Below, one piece after another: positions 1 through 8,738 of a DNA stretch of 38,915 nt. Below the pieces are notes generated by a model. The model was not told where the DNA came from and made no database searches. It was given only the letters and a program-made list of their open reading frames with translations. Every line of letters begins with the position of its first letter. Position 1 is the stretch's first letter. The position numbers and the translations under genes are program-made. The DNA is from Lachnospiraceae bacterium (GTDB taxonomy: Bacteria > Bacillota > Clostridia > Lachnospirales > Lachnospiraceae), in NCBI GenBank assembly GCA_017936785.1, contig JAGBEV010000024.1, positions 1 through 38,915 of the forward strand, read 5' to 3'.

Positions 1-79
1 ACAATGTGCATTGAACCTGAAATGACATAGTTTTCGCCCATTAAAGAATGCTTATCATTGTTTGTAACTTTATAAATCA

Positions 80-87
80 TTGTACAA
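80..87. promoter_or_regulatory. TTGTACAA palindrome upstream of the lipoprotein-ddl-murF unit
   Basis: This is a perfect 8-bp palindrome, TTGTACAA, 70 bp before the first start codon. The same octamer lies inside a 10-bp palindrome downstream of the ispE-gntR promoter (10766-10775). GntR-family regulators of the FCD class bind short palindromes of this general kind, so it may be a second site for the GntR protein encoded at 11746. That link is inference from one shared octamer. Confidence 0.25.
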
Positions 88-157
88 ATGGCTAAAATAA
101 GGGCTTTTTTGTGCAAAATATATAAGAAAGTATAGAGAGAATAAGGGTGAAGTAAAT

Positions 158-1567
158 TTGAAGAAAATATTTTGCATGATGGGTATCTGCTTTTTAGCAG
201 GGCTGTCCGCATGTACAAATCCGGCTGGGGAAGTATCCCGGGGAACAGAGGAAAATTTTTCTGCCGGAATAACAGATGAAAATGTGGATAAGGGGAATGA
301 GTCAGAAGGACTGTATGCTGAAAACAGTGACAGTGGAGAAGCAGATGTTCAAAGCAGCAAGACCCCAAAGGTTTTAATAGATATAAACGGTTATTGTCCC
401 GATGATGAAAAAACTGTATTTTTTGTAGGAAATGAGGAGCCGGGAAGCTTTCGGATCATTAACACGGATACCAGAGAGGAAGTCTATAAAGGTGCTATGA
501 TCGCCACCTCTGAACAGGGGGGAAATGGAGAAGTTTTATTAAAGGGCGACTTTTCTTCACTGAAGGAAGAGGGGAGCTATTACATAGAGGCACCCCATAT
601 TGGAAGATCATATACTTTTCGGATCAAGGAAGATCATTTTGACGGGGTATATGACAAACTGGAAAAGGCTGTCTGGGAAGAGACTGCCCGGTCTGAAGGC
701 GTATTTTTGTACAGGGCACAGGCTTTATCGTGGATGCTGAATTATTATGAGTATTATGAAGAAAAAGAGGAAGCTGCGCTTTCCGGGGAAATGCCGGACT
801 TTTTGAAAAAAGCGGAGGAACTGGGGGAAAACCTTTTAGAAGAAAAGCCACAGGAGATGGATCAAAAGGAATTGGCTTTTTATTGTGCAACAATGGCACA
901 ATTATATGAACAGGTAAAAGAATATGATGCCAGGGAAGCCGGCAAATTTTTAAAGGAAGGCGAAAATGCTTATAAACTCTTGGAAGGCAGGCGCTATGAA
1001 GAGGACCTTGATGAAGTCTGGCTGTTTTATGACAGCGCTGTGTTATATAAAGCTACGGGATATACCAGATATCACAATGTGGTAAAAAATTATCTGAAAC
1101 AGCAGGATGGAAGGAATTTCTTTGAGGAAGATGCAGAAGAAGAACAGCTATTAGCAGATGAGGCATATGTACATGGTGCAGTGGCATATTTAAGTACTGT
1201 GTTCAGTGTGGATATTGATCTGTGCAGTGCACTTATGGAAGAACTGGCTGACAAGGCGGAAAGCATTGAAGAAGAGCGGGAGGAAAATGCCTTTTTATGT
1301 GCCAGCAAGGAACAGCGCAACAGGCTCCTTGCAGATCGTTTATATGTGGTTGCCATTGTAGAACATGTGGTTGTCAGCAAGGAGTATGTTCAGACTTTGG
1401 AGGACGGAATTCATTACATAAATGGCTGTAATGCAACAGGAAGCAGTTTTCTGTCAGAAAAGGGTGTATTGGATAAAACAAAGGATGAAAAAGGCAGTGA
1501 TGCGGTCATAGGCAGCGCATATCTGTTTGTTTTGGGAGAGATCATGGAAAGCGAGGCAGTAGAATGA
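158..1567 (+). CDS. GH9-like lipoprotein, probably not catalytic
   Basis: This is a 469-aa secreted lipoprotein. It starts at TTG (158), preceded by AAGGGTGA. The signal peptide ends in lipobox LSAC with Cys19. Residues about 70-160 resemble the N-terminal Ig-like domain of family 9 cellulases (CelD_N): a VLIDINGY opening, a DFSSLKEEGSYYI core and a final SYTFRI strand. The remaining residues are helical and follow the layout of the GH9 alpha/alpha barrel (ALSWMLNYYEYY; MPDFLKKAEELGENLL; SAVLYKATGYTRY). The GGWHDAGD catalytic block expected after the Ig domain is not present, so I infer a binding or structural role. The gene overlaps ddl by ATGA, which points to translational coupling and an envelope function. 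The GH9 relationship is by motif recognition only. Confidence 0.7.
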   Translation: MKKIFCMMGICFLAGLSACTNPAGEVSRGTEENFSAGITDENVDKGNESEGLYAENSDSGEADVQSSKTPKVLIDINGYCPDDEKTVFFVGNEEPGSFRIINTDTREEVYKGAMIATSEQGGNGEVLLKGDFSSLKEEGSYYIEAPHIGRSYTFRIKEDHFDGVYDKLEKAVWEETARSEGVFLYRAQALSWMLNYYEYYEEKEEAALSGEMPDFLKKAEELGENLLEEKPQEMDQKELAFYCATMAQLYEQVKEYDAREAGKFLKEGENAYKLLEGRRYEEDLDEVWLFYDSAVLYKATGYTRYHNVVKNYLKQQDGRNFFEEDAEEEQLLADEAYVHGAVAYLSTVFSVDIDLCSALMEELADKAESIEEEREENAFLCASKEQRNRLLADRLYVVAIVEHVVVSKEYVQTLEDGIHYINGCNATGSSFLSEKGVLDKTKDEKGSDAVIGSAYLFVLGEIMESEAVE

Positions 1568-2610
1568 AAATTGTAGTATTGGCAGGCGGAATCAGCACCG
1601 AAAGGGATGTGTCCCTGGTATCGGGAACCGGTGTTTACAAAGCATTAAAGAAAAAAGGACATCAGGCAGTGCTTTTGGATGTATTTTTGGGAATAGAACT
1701 TTCTTCAGAAGAGAAGGCGGAGATCTTTTCCCTGGACAGAGACTGGAGCGAAGGAATCCGTCCTGTCAGTGAGACCAATCCTGATCTTGGTGAAATCTAT
1801 GCTATGAGAAAATATCCGGAAGAGGGATTTTTCGGACCTAATATTATCGATATCTGCAGGATGGCAGATATTGTATTCCTGGCTTTACACGGAATGAACG
1901 GCGAAGACGGAAGAATTCAGGCGGCATTTGACCTGTTGAACATTAAATATACGGGAACTGATTATATCAGCAGCACGCTGGCAATGGATAAGGCACTTAC
2001 CAAGGACCTGTTTATTTGTAATAAAGTGCCTACTCCTGTAGGATTTGGTGTTAAGAGGGGTGAGGAAATACCAAAGGTGCCATTCCCCTGTGTGGTAAAA
2101 ACCAGCCATGGCGGTTCCAGCGTAGGTGTTTATCTGGTGGAAAATGAAGAACAGCTTCACAGTGCGGTGGAAGAGGCTTATACATATGAAGATGAGATCG
2201 TCATCGAACAGTTTATCAAGGGACGTGAATTTACGGATGTTGTAATCGACGGAAAAGCCCTTCCTATTGTGGAAATTGTTCCCAAGCAGGGATTTTATGA
2301 TTATAAAAATAAATATCAGGCGGGAAGTACGGAGGAAATCTGTCCTGCGCAGATTGATGAAAAGCTGACTGCCGCTATTCAGAAAACAGCAGTGGATGCA
2401 TATAAGGCATTGCGCTTGAAGGTTTATGCCAGAATGGATTTTATAGTGGATGAACAGAACCGGATATACTGTCTGGAGGCAAATACTCTTCCCGGTATGA
2501 CCCCTACCTCACTGATTCCCCAGGAAGCGGCGGCAATCGGCGTGAATTATGAGGAGCTGTGCCAGTGGCTGGTAGAATTATCATTGAAAAAGTATGAGGA
2601 GCAGGAATAA
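1564..2610 (+). CDS. ddl: D-alanine--D-alanine ligase
   Basis: This 348-aa cytoplasmic ATP-grasp enzyme joins two D-alanines to make the dipeptide that MurF adds to the peptidoglycan precursor. The N-terminus has the Ddl signature GGISTERDVSLVSG. Later segments fit the family: FLALHGMNGEDGRIQ, TGTDYISSTLAMDK, VVKTSHGGSSVGV (ATP grasp), IVIEQFIKGREFT and the metal-binding end CLEANTLPGMTPTSLIPQ. Length is normal. The ATG overlaps the upstream lipoprotein stop (ATGA), and murF follows 2 bp after the stop, so the dipeptide-forming and dipeptide-using enzymes are made from one transcript. Confidence 0.96.
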   Translation: MKIVVLAGGISTERDVSLVSGTGVYKALKKKGHQAVLLDVFLGIELSSEEKAEIFSLDRDWSEGIRPVSETNPDLGEIYAMRKYPEEGFFGPNIIDICRMADIVFLALHGMNGEDGRIQAAFDLLNIKYTGTDYISSTLAMDKALTKDLFICNKVPTPVGFGVKRGEEIPKVPFPCVVKTSHGGSSVGVYLVENEEQLHSAVEEAYTYEDEIVIEQFIKGREFTDVVIDGKALPIVEIVPKQGFYDYKNKYQAGSTEEICPAQIDEKLTAAIQKTAVDAYKALRLKVYARMDFIVDEQNRIYCLEANTLPGMTPTSLIPQEAAAIGVNYEELCQWLVELSLKKYEEQE

Positions 2611-2612
2611 AT

Positions 2613-4013
2613 ATGATGAAGAAAATGACCTGTGGAGAAATTGCAAAGGCTTGCGGCGGTACCTTCCATGGAACAAAGGAGGAGAGCGGGAGAATTGTTG
2701 CAGGCATTGCCATAGATTCCCGTAAAATACAAAAAGACTGGTTATTTGTGGCGACTGTGGGGGAAAGAGTTGACGGACATTCCTTTATTCCCCAGGTATT
2801 TGAAAACCATGCCGCATGTGTTGTCAGTGAGAAGGAACTGGAAAACCCGGCAGGACCTTATATACATGTGGACAGCAGCTTTCAGGCATTAAAGGATATT
2901 GCAGCCTATTACAGGAGCATTTTGGATATCAAGGTCGTAGGCATTACTGGAAGTGTAGGTAAGACCAGCACCAAGGAAATGATCGCATCTGTATTGAACA
3001 CAAGATTTAAGGTACAGAAAACCGCAGGAAATTATAATAATGAAGTAGGACTTCCTCTGACAGTTTTTTCCATAGGAGAAGAACATGAGATCGCAGTGCT
3101 GGAAATGGGCATCAGCGATTTTGGAGAAATGCACAGGCTGGGCAGGATTGCCAGACCTGACTACATGGTCATTACCAATATCGGACAATGCCATCTGGAA
3201 AATCTTAAGACCAGAGACGGTATTTTAAAGGCTAAAACGGAAGTTTTTGACGAAATGGGCGATTCATCAGAAGTGATCCTGAACGGAGATGATGACAAAC
3301 TTGCCACGATCTCACAGGTACATGGAAAAGCACCCCATTTCTTTTCCAGAGCAAATGCAGATTCAGCAGATAAAAGTGGGATCAAGGCAGAAGCATATGC
3401 AACAGATGTGGAAAATCTGGGCTTGTACGGCAGCCGATGTGTCATACATATAAAAGACCGGTCCTTTACAGTAACTATTCCCCTTCCCGGAGAACATATG
3501 ATACAAAACGCCCTTGCTGCAGCCACTGTAGGACATTTACTGGGGCTTACCCCGAAAGAAATTGCAGAGGGAATCTCACAGGTACAATCCGTAGCAGGCA
3601 GAAGCCACATTATGGACACCGGAGTATATACCCTGATCGACGACTGCTACAACGCAAATCCCGTATCCATGAAATCGGCAATCGATCTGTTAGCCACTGC
3701 TAAGACCCGAAAGGTTGCCATTATGGGAGATATGTTTGAACTGGGAAACAACACCGAAGCGCTTCACAAAGAAACAGGCGCCTACGCAGCAGGAGCAGGA
3801 ATCGATGTCATCATCTGCATCGGCAGTCTGTCCTCCCACACCGCATGCGGTGCAAAAGAATCCGGTGCCAAGGAAGTACACCACTATCCCGACAAAGCCG
3901 CTTTCCTCCTTGATGCAAAAAAAATACTGCACCCCCAGGATTCCATCCTCCTAAAAGCCTCCCACGGCATGCATTTTGAAGAACTTTTAGACGCACTGCA
4001 GAAAACCCAGTAA
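2613..4013 (+). CDS. murF: UDP-N-acetylmuramoyl-tripeptide--D-alanyl-D-alanine ligase
   Basis: This 466-aa Mur ligase adds D-Ala-D-Ala to UDP-MurNAc-tripeptide, the last cytoplasmic step of precursor synthesis. The N-terminal domain has DSRKIQKDWLFVA. The Mur-ligase P-loop GITGSVGKTSTKEM lies at residues 110-123. The central domain contains NYNNEVGLPLTV, AVLEMGISDFGEM and VITNIGQCHLE, and the C-terminal domain has DDCYNANPVSMKSA and AIMGDMFELG. Two consecutive ATG codons (2613 and 2616) are possible starts. It directly follows ddl. Transcription probably ends in the long palindrome downstream (4055-4275). Confidence 0.96.
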   Translation: MMKKMTCGEIAKACGGTFHGTKEESGRIVAGIAIDSRKIQKDWLFVATVGERVDGHSFIPQVFENHAACVVSEKELENPAGPYIHVDSSFQALKDIAAYYRSILDIKVVGITGSVGKTSTKEMIASVLNTRFKVQKTAGNYNNEVGLPLTVFSIGEEHEIAVLEMGISDFGEMHRLGRIARPDYMVITNIGQCHLENLKTRDGILKAKTEVFDEMGDSSEVILNGDDDKLATISQVHGKAPHFFSRANADSADKSGIKAEAYATDVENLGLYGSRCVIHIKDRSFTVTIPLPGEHMIQNALAAATVGHLLGLTPKEIAEGISQVQSVAGRSHIMDTGVYTLIDDCYNANPVSMKSAIDLLATAKTRKVAIMGDMFELGNNTEALHKETGAYAAGAGIDVIICIGSLSSHTACGAKESGAKEVHHYPDKAAFLLDAKKILHPQDSILLKASHGMHFEELLDALQKTQ

Positions 4014-4054
4014 ACACCATAACCCCTCTAAAAAATAGCCACAGCGTAGTGGCA

Positions 4055-4275
4055 GCCGAAAAATAAAAAAATCCAAAAGCATAGATTGGAGTATTAGAAG
4101 TTCTTAGTGTCCCATTCCACTCCCAGCAATTTGCAGGCAGGACGCCTGCAAAAGGCTTGTCTGAGCCATGGATGGCGAATACAAGCCGCTTGCGTCCCCA
4201 ATTCATATACTACCTGGGGACACTTAGTACTTCTTATACCCCAATCTCCGCTTTTGGATTTTTTTATTTTTCGGC
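4055..4275. repeat. Long imperfect palindrome between murF and plsC
   Basis: The left arm, about 4055-4113, pairs with the right arm, about 4217-4275, over nearly 60 bp with few mismatches (for example AAAATAAAAAAATCCAAAAG against its complement). The centre holds a perfect 8-bp stem TTGCAGGC/GCCTGCAA with loop AGGAC (4131-4151), then GGCTTGT/ACAAGCC enclosing GCCATGGATGGC. It fills the gap between two convergent genes and has T-runs on both strands, so it could act as a two-way terminator. It is far longer than a normal terminator, and its core hairpins recur at 8858-8905. Confidence 0.85.
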
Positions 4276-4296
4276 GTACCAAAACGTAGTGCCAAT

Positions 4297-5031
4297 TTAC
4301 ACCAACTTCTGATTGCGCAAATAAGTCTCTAAAATAACATCTCTGGTCTTCCCACTCAGTTTCTTTTTCTCTTCTCTGGAAAGCCCTGCCGTTTCAATAG
4401 GCTTACCATATTCAATAATAACATGGGCCGATTTGATCCGGTGATTGTTTTTCTCGTACAATGCGTCAGTATTATTTACAGTGATCGGTACAATGGGACA
4501 TCCGGTTCGTTCCGCTATCTTAAAGGTTCCGTCATGGAAAGGCTGCAAAGGCTCATCTGTTTTGTTCCGGGTTCCTTCCGGACACACATGAACGGAAATG
4601 CCGTTGTTGATCAGATCAATGGCGTCCTTAATGACCTGCATACCCTTCTTAACATCCTTCCTATCCAAAAACAGACAATGTAAATAACGCATCCATCTGG
4701 AGAAAGACGGCACATGGGCCATGGAATCCTTGGCAATATATCCGGTCTGTCTGGGAACTCTGTAATAAGTCAGGATGATATCATAATAGCTGCGGTGATT
4801 GCTGATATATAAAACAGGTCTGTCTTTGGGAACATTTTCCTCTCCGATCACAGTGATCTTAGCGCCTGCGATCAGGGCAACCACCCTAAACCCCCAGCTG
4901 ACAATGGACAGAGAAATACGTCCCTTTAGATCGGGGTTAAATTTTCCGATGATCCATACTACAAACTGAAGGGGAAGTGTGAGAACCAGAAAAAGAACTA
5001 AAAAAATGAAATTTATGATGAAACGTATCAT
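4297..5031 (-). CDS. plsC: 1-acyl-sn-glycerol-3-phosphate acyltransferase
   Basis: This 244-aa membrane-associated acyltransferase makes phosphatidic acid from lysophosphatidic acid. Residues 4-28 form a hydrophobic N-terminal segment. The catalytic HX4D motif is NHRSYYD (His79, Asp84) and the glycerol-phosphate motif is CPEGTRN (about 150-156), followed by TGCPIVPITVNN. Length is normal for PlsC. It is transcribed toward murF and diverges from the lipoprotein gene at 5223. An AGAGGT ribosome site precedes the ATG, and a good sigma-A promoter lies at 5067-5095. Confidence 0.92.
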   Translation of the reverse strand: MIRFIINFIFLVLFLVLTLPLQFVVWIIGKFNPDLKGRISLSIVSWGFRVVALIAGAKITVIGEENVPKDRPVLYISNHRSYYDIILTYYRVPRQTGYIAKDSMAHVPSFSRWMRYLHCLFLDRKDVKKGMQVIKDAIDLINNGISVHVCPEGTRNKTDEPLQPFHDGTFKIAERTGCPIVPITVNNTDALYEKNNHRIKSAHVIIEYGKPIETAGLSREEKKKLSGKTRDVILETYLRNQKLV

Positions 5032-5066
5032 AATATGAAAACCTCTCTGCTTTTTAATCTAGGAAC

Positions 5067-5095
5067 ATTATAGTCAAAATTTTTCCCTAAAACAA
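5067..5095 (-). promoter_or_regulatory. Sigma-A promoter of plsC
   Basis: Read on the minus strand, TTGTTT (5095-5090) and TATAAT (5072-5067) are separated by exactly 17 bp. The -10 element lies 36 bp before the plsC start codon. Confidence 0.7.
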
Positions 5096-5104
5096 GAAAT
5101 GGAT

Positions 5105-5141
5105 AGATAATAGACGACTAATAGAATTGTGTCTATTATCT
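5105..5141. promoter_or_regulatory. 11-bp perfect inverted repeat in the plsC/lipoprotein divergent region
   Basis: AGATAATAGAC (5105-5115) is followed 15 bp later by its exact reverse complement GTCTATTATCT (5131-5141). It lies just upstream of the plsC promoter and about 80 bp before the lipoprotein start. There is no T-run after it, so it looks more like an operator or leader stem than a terminator. No regulator can be assigned. Confidence 0.5.
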
Positions 5142-5222
5142 GCGCCGATATTCCATGAAATAAGTGACATAGGAAAGGCAAAATTATCATATTTTTATAG
5201 AAAGAAATCGGAAAGATATGAT

Positions 5223-5639
5223 ATGAAAAAAATGAAACAGACTTTGTTATGCGCCTTATTGGCAATAACAGTATTGCTTGCAGGATGCGGAAAAAGGCAG
5301 GCAGAAACGCCGGAAAAGATCAGGGATCTGGAGCTGACTGTGGTAGCCGAAGAAAAACTTCCGGAAGAGCTTCTTGCTGCAATTACGGAAAAAAAAGCAG
5401 CACCCTTTAAATTTACCTTCCAGGACAGCGGATATCTCTATATCTGCATTGGCTACGGAGAGCAGGAAAGCGGCGGTTACAGTATTACGGTGGAAGACCT
5501 TTATCTGACAGAAAATGCCATCTATGTAAAAACCTGTCTTATTGGTCCGGGGGCAGATGTACCCGACGACGGAGTAAAATCCTATCCATATATCGTCATA
5601 AAAACGGAGTATCTGGATTATTCGGTTGTCTTTGATTAG
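5223..5639 (+). CDS. Small lipoprotein of unknown function
   Basis: This is a 138-aa predicted lipoprotein. The open frame extends upstream to a TTG at 5127, but the signal peptide only makes sense from the ATG at 5223: MKKMKQ, a hydrophobic core and lipobox LLAGC with Cys22. GGAAAG lies at suitable spacing before it. The mature part is an acidic mixed alpha/beta domain with no family I recognise; it contains KFTFQDSGYLYICIGYGEQ and ends in YIVIKTEYLDYSVVFD. The beta-rich layout resembles small protease-complex or secreted lipoproteins common in Lachnospiraceae, but no function can be given. It lies 44 bp before pyrC and may share its transcript. Confidence 0.75.
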   Translation: MKKMKQTLLCALLAITVLLAGCGKRQAETPEKIRDLELTVVAEEKLPEELLAAITEKKAAPFKFTFQDSGYLYICIGYGEQESGGYSITVEDLYLTENAIYVKTCLIGPGADVPDDGVKSYPYIVIKTEYLDYSVVFD

Positions 5640-5683
5640 GGGAAATGCTATACTCTTTTTTGAAAAAGAAAAGGAGCAGACAT

Positions 5684-7006
5684 ATGTTATTGATCAAAAA
5701 CGGCAGGGTCATTGACCCGGTAACCCAAAGAGACGAAATGTTGGATGTGCTGATCGATCAGGGCAGGATTTTCAAAGTTGCAGACGGAGAATCCATAAAG
5801 GCATATCTGGATAAAGAGAACCCGGAGGGAGCCTGTGCAGATTTGGAAATAATCGATGCCGGGGGATGTGTGGTTGCACCGGGACTTACGGATGTACACG
5901 TACATTTCAGAGATCCGGGCTTTACTTATAAGGAAGATATTATTTCAGGAGCAAAGGCTGCATTGGCTGGGGGCATTACCACAGTAGTCCTTATGGCAAA
6001 TACCAGACCGATAGTAGACAATGAAGAAACCCTTTCCTATGTTCTGGAAAAAGGAAAAGAAACGGGACTTCATGTAAAGACCTGTGCTTCCATCAGCAAA
6101 GGCTTACAGGGAAAAGAAATGGTAGATATGGCGCTTTTAAAGGAAAAGGGTGCGGCAGGTTTTACCGATGATGGCATTCCCCTGTTGGAAGAGAGCTTTG
6201 TAAGGAAGGCAATGGAAGAGGCTGCAAGGCTTGGGATGCCCTTGAGCTTTCATGAGGAAAATCCGGCTTATATTACCAACAATGGTATCAACAGAGGAAA
6301 AGCCAGTGAACATTTTGGAATCGGCGGATCGGACCGCATGGCAGAAATTTCCATGATAGAGCGGGATGTTGAACTGGCAAAAGAAACGGGAGCTGTCATC
6401 GATATTCAGCATATCAGTACAAAGGAAGGGGTTGAACTGGTCAGAAAGGCAAGGGCAGAATATTCTAATATTCATGCGGAAGCAACACCCCACCATTTTT
6501 CATTAACAGAAGAAGCAGCCATAGAGCATGGTACTCTGGCAAAGATGAACCCACCCCTGAGAACTGAGGAAGACAGGAAAGCCATTATCCGGGGGCTGGC
6601 TGACGGAACCATTGAGATCATTGCCACGGATCATGCGCCTCATGGAAAGGAAGAAAAAGAAAAGCCGATTACGGAAGCTCCCAGCGGAATTCTGGGACTG
6701 GAAACCGCATTGCCTCTGGCAATTACCAATCTGGTCAGACCGGGTCATATGACACTGATGCAGGTACTTGAGAGAATGACAGCTGGTCCTGCTGCGCTAT
6801 ACGGCTTTGAAGCGGACAGCATACAGGAAGGAAAAAGGGCAGACCTGATCATTTTTGATCCGGACAAAAGCTTCCTTTATGAAAAATCACTGTCCAAGTC
6901 CCAAAACTCCCCATTTTTGGGACAAACCCTTTATGGAAAAATTTATATTACCATTACAGACGGAAATATAGTATATAGAGATCAATGGGAACAAAAGAAA
7001 TCATAA
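5684..7006 (+). CDS. pyrC: Dihydroorotase
   Basis: This 440-aa zinc amidohydrolase closes carbamoyl-aspartate to dihydroorotate, step three of pyrimidine synthesis. The frame is open from 5645, but the ATG at 5684 (MLLIKNGRVIDPV) fits the family N-terminus and has AAAGGAG upstream. Key motifs are the metal-binding DVHVHFRDPGF, a GGITTVVLMANTRP strand, the IDIQHIST and ATPHHFSLT histidines, and TDHAPH with the catalytic aspartate. This is the long class I type found in Firmicutes. pyrK and pyrD follow, so the next two steps of the pathway are co-transcribed. Confidence 0.96.
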   Translation: MLLIKNGRVIDPVTQRDEMLDVLIDQGRIFKVADGESIKAYLDKENPEGACADLEIIDAGGCVVAPGLTDVHVHFRDPGFTYKEDIISGAKAALAGGITTVVLMANTRPIVDNEETLSYVLEKGKETGLHVKTCASISKGLQGKEMVDMALLKEKGAAGFTDDGIPLLEESFVRKAMEEAARLGMPLSFHEENPAYITNNGINRGKASEHFGIGGSDRMAEISMIERDVELAKETGAVIDIQHISTKEGVELVRKARAEYSNIHAEATPHHFSLTEEAAIEHGTLAKMNPPLRTEEDRKAIIRGLADGTIEIIATDHAPHGKEEKEKPITEAPSGILGLETALPLAITNLVRPGHMTLMQVLERMTAGPAALYGFEADSIQEGKRADLIIFDPDKSFLYEKSLSKSQNSPFLGQTLYGKIYITITDGNIVYRDQWEQKKS

Positions 7007-7021
7007 AAGCGAGGTAGTACC

Positions 7022-7807
7022 ATGGGAAAAAGAAAAGAAAAAGCAGTTGTCTGGAGACAGACCTGTATTGCTCCGGGCATCTATGATATGTGGATAGATA
7101 CCGGACTGGCAGAAGAAGCAAAGCCGGGACAGTTTATCAGCGTTTACCCGGAGAACAAATCCACTTTGCTGCCAAGACCCATCAGCATTTGTGAGGTAGA
7201 TAAGGAAAACAAAAGACTGCGTATCGTATACCGGACGGCAGGAAAGGGAACTGCAGAATTTTCCGGATATCATGCGGGAAAAGAAATAGAGATATTAGGA
7301 ACCTTGGGGAATGGATTTCCATTGGAAAAAGCTCAGGGTAAAACCTGTTTTCTCATGGGCGGCGGAATCGGTATTCCTCCCATGCTGCAGCTTGCCAGGG
7401 AATTAAAAGCCATGGGCGGCTGCCAGGTCAATATCATTGTTGGTTACAGAGATGCCAATCTGTTTCTGGATAAAGATCTACAGCAGTACGGCAGTATTTA
7501 TATTGCAACGGAAGACGGCAGTGTCGGAAGCAAGGGCAATGTAATGAATGCCATAGAAGAAAAGGGATTAAAAGCAGATGTGATCTTTGCCTGCGGTCCC
7601 ATGCCCATGCTCCGTGCTGTCAAACAGTATGCAGAGGCTAACCGAATGGAGGCATATATTTCTCTTGAAGAAAGAATGGCATGCGGCGTAGGGGCATGTC
7701 TGGGCTGTGTATGTAAAACAACCCACAAGGACCCTCATTCCCATGTAAATAATGCAAGAATCTGTACAGACGGTCCTGTTTTTGATGCAAGGGAGGTGGA
7801 GATCTGA
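7022..7807 (+). CDS. pyrK: Dihydroorotate dehydrogenase B, electron transfer subunit
   Basis: This 261-aa FAD and 2Fe-2S protein passes electrons from the PyrD flavin to NAD+. The N-terminal FAD domain has PGQFISVYP and LLPRPISICEV. The NAD-binding part contains FLMGGGIGIPPMLQLA. The C-terminus carries the cluster cysteines in CGVGACLGCVCKT and a further Cys in ARICTDGPVF. GAGGT precedes the ATG. Its stop overlaps the pyrD start by one base (TGATG), as expected for two subunits of one heterotetramer. Confidence 0.96.
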   Translation: MGKRKEKAVVWRQTCIAPGIYDMWIDTGLAEEAKPGQFISVYPENKSTLLPRPISICEVDKENKRLRIVYRTAGKGTAEFSGYHAGKEIEILGTLGNGFPLEKAQGKTCFLMGGGIGIPPMLQLARELKAMGGCQVNIIVGYRDANLFLDKDLQQYGSIYIATEDGSVGSKGNVMNAIEEKGLKADVIFACGPMPMLRAVKQYAEANRMEAYISLEERMACGVGACLGCVCKTTHKDPHSHVNNARICTDGPVFDAREVEI

Positions 7808-8730
7808 TGGCTGAAAACACTAAAAAAATAAATACGGAAGTTACCATTGCAGGTGTTACCTTTAAAAATCCGGTCATGACTGCTTCCGGCACCTTCGGTT
7901 CCGGTATGGAATACGGAGAATTTGTTGATCTGAATAAATTAGGAGCTGTTGTGACCAAAGGTGTTGCCAACGTTCCCTGGCCCGGCAATCCGACTCCCCG
8001 TGTTGCGGAAACCTATGGGGGAATGCTCAATGCCATCGGCTTGCAGAATCCCGGCATGGAAGTTTTTATCAAACGCGATCTGGAATTTTTAAAACAGTTT
8101 GATACCAAAGTGATCGTTAATGTATGCGGCAAAAGCGTAGAAGACTATGTGGAAGTAGTAGAACGCCTTTCCGATGAAGCAGTGGACATGCTGGAGATCA
8201 ACGTTTCCTGCCCCAACGTAAAGGAAGGAGCTATTGCCTTCGGTCAAAGGGCGGATGCTCTTTACAATATCACAAAGGAAATCAGGAAAAAAGCAAAACA
8301 GCCTGTGATCATGAAGCTGAGCCCTAACGTAACAGACATTACCGAAATGGCAAAAGCAGCCGAAGCAGCAGGTGCTGATGCGCTGTCCATGATCAATACC
8401 ATCACCGGCATGAAGATCGATATTCATAAAAGAACCTTTGCTTTGGCAAATAAGACCGGCGGTATGTCCGGTCCTGCCATCAAGCCTGTTGCCGTCCGCA
8501 TGGTCTATCAGGCAGCCAATGCCGTAAACATTCCCATCATCGGCATGGGCGGCATTTCAAATGCTGAAGACGCCATAGAGTTCCTCTTAGCCGGAGCTAC
8601 TGCCATCAGCATCGGAGCCATGAACTTCATCAACCCCTACACCACCGTCGAAACAATACAGGGAATCGAAGACTACATGCACCAATATAACATAGAGGAC
8701 ATCAACACCCTCATAGGCGCCGTCAAATAA
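7807..8730 (+). CDS. pyrD: Dihydroorotate dehydrogenase B (NAD+), catalytic subunit
   Basis: This 307-aa FMN enzyme oxidises dihydroorotate to orotate. The class 1 signature is clear: NPVMTASGTFGSG near the N-terminus, NAIGLQNPG, the catalytic cysteine in EINVSCPNVKEG, VIMKLSPNVTD, and the FMN phosphate site IIGMGGISNAEDAIEFLLAGA. The catalytic Cys rather than Ser and the adjacent pyrK mark it as class 1B. It is the last gene of the pyr cluster here; the 272-bp palindrome begins 8 bp after its stop codon. Confidence 0.97.
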   Translation: MAENTKKINTEVTIAGVTFKNPVMTASGTFGSGMEYGEFVDLNKLGAVVTKGVANVPWPGNPTPRVAETYGGMLNAIGLQNPGMEVFIKRDLEFLKQFDTKVIVNVCGKSVEDYVEVVERLSDEAVDMLEINVSCPNVKEGAIAFGQRADALYNITKEIRKKAKQPVIMKLSPNVTDITEMAKAAEAAGADALSMINTITGMKIDIHKRTFALANKTGGMSGPAIKPVAVRMVYQAANAVNIPIIGMGGISNAEDAIEFLLAGATAISIGAMNFINPYTTVETIQGIEDYMHQYNIEDINTLIGAVK

Positions 8731-8738
8731 AACGTTCT

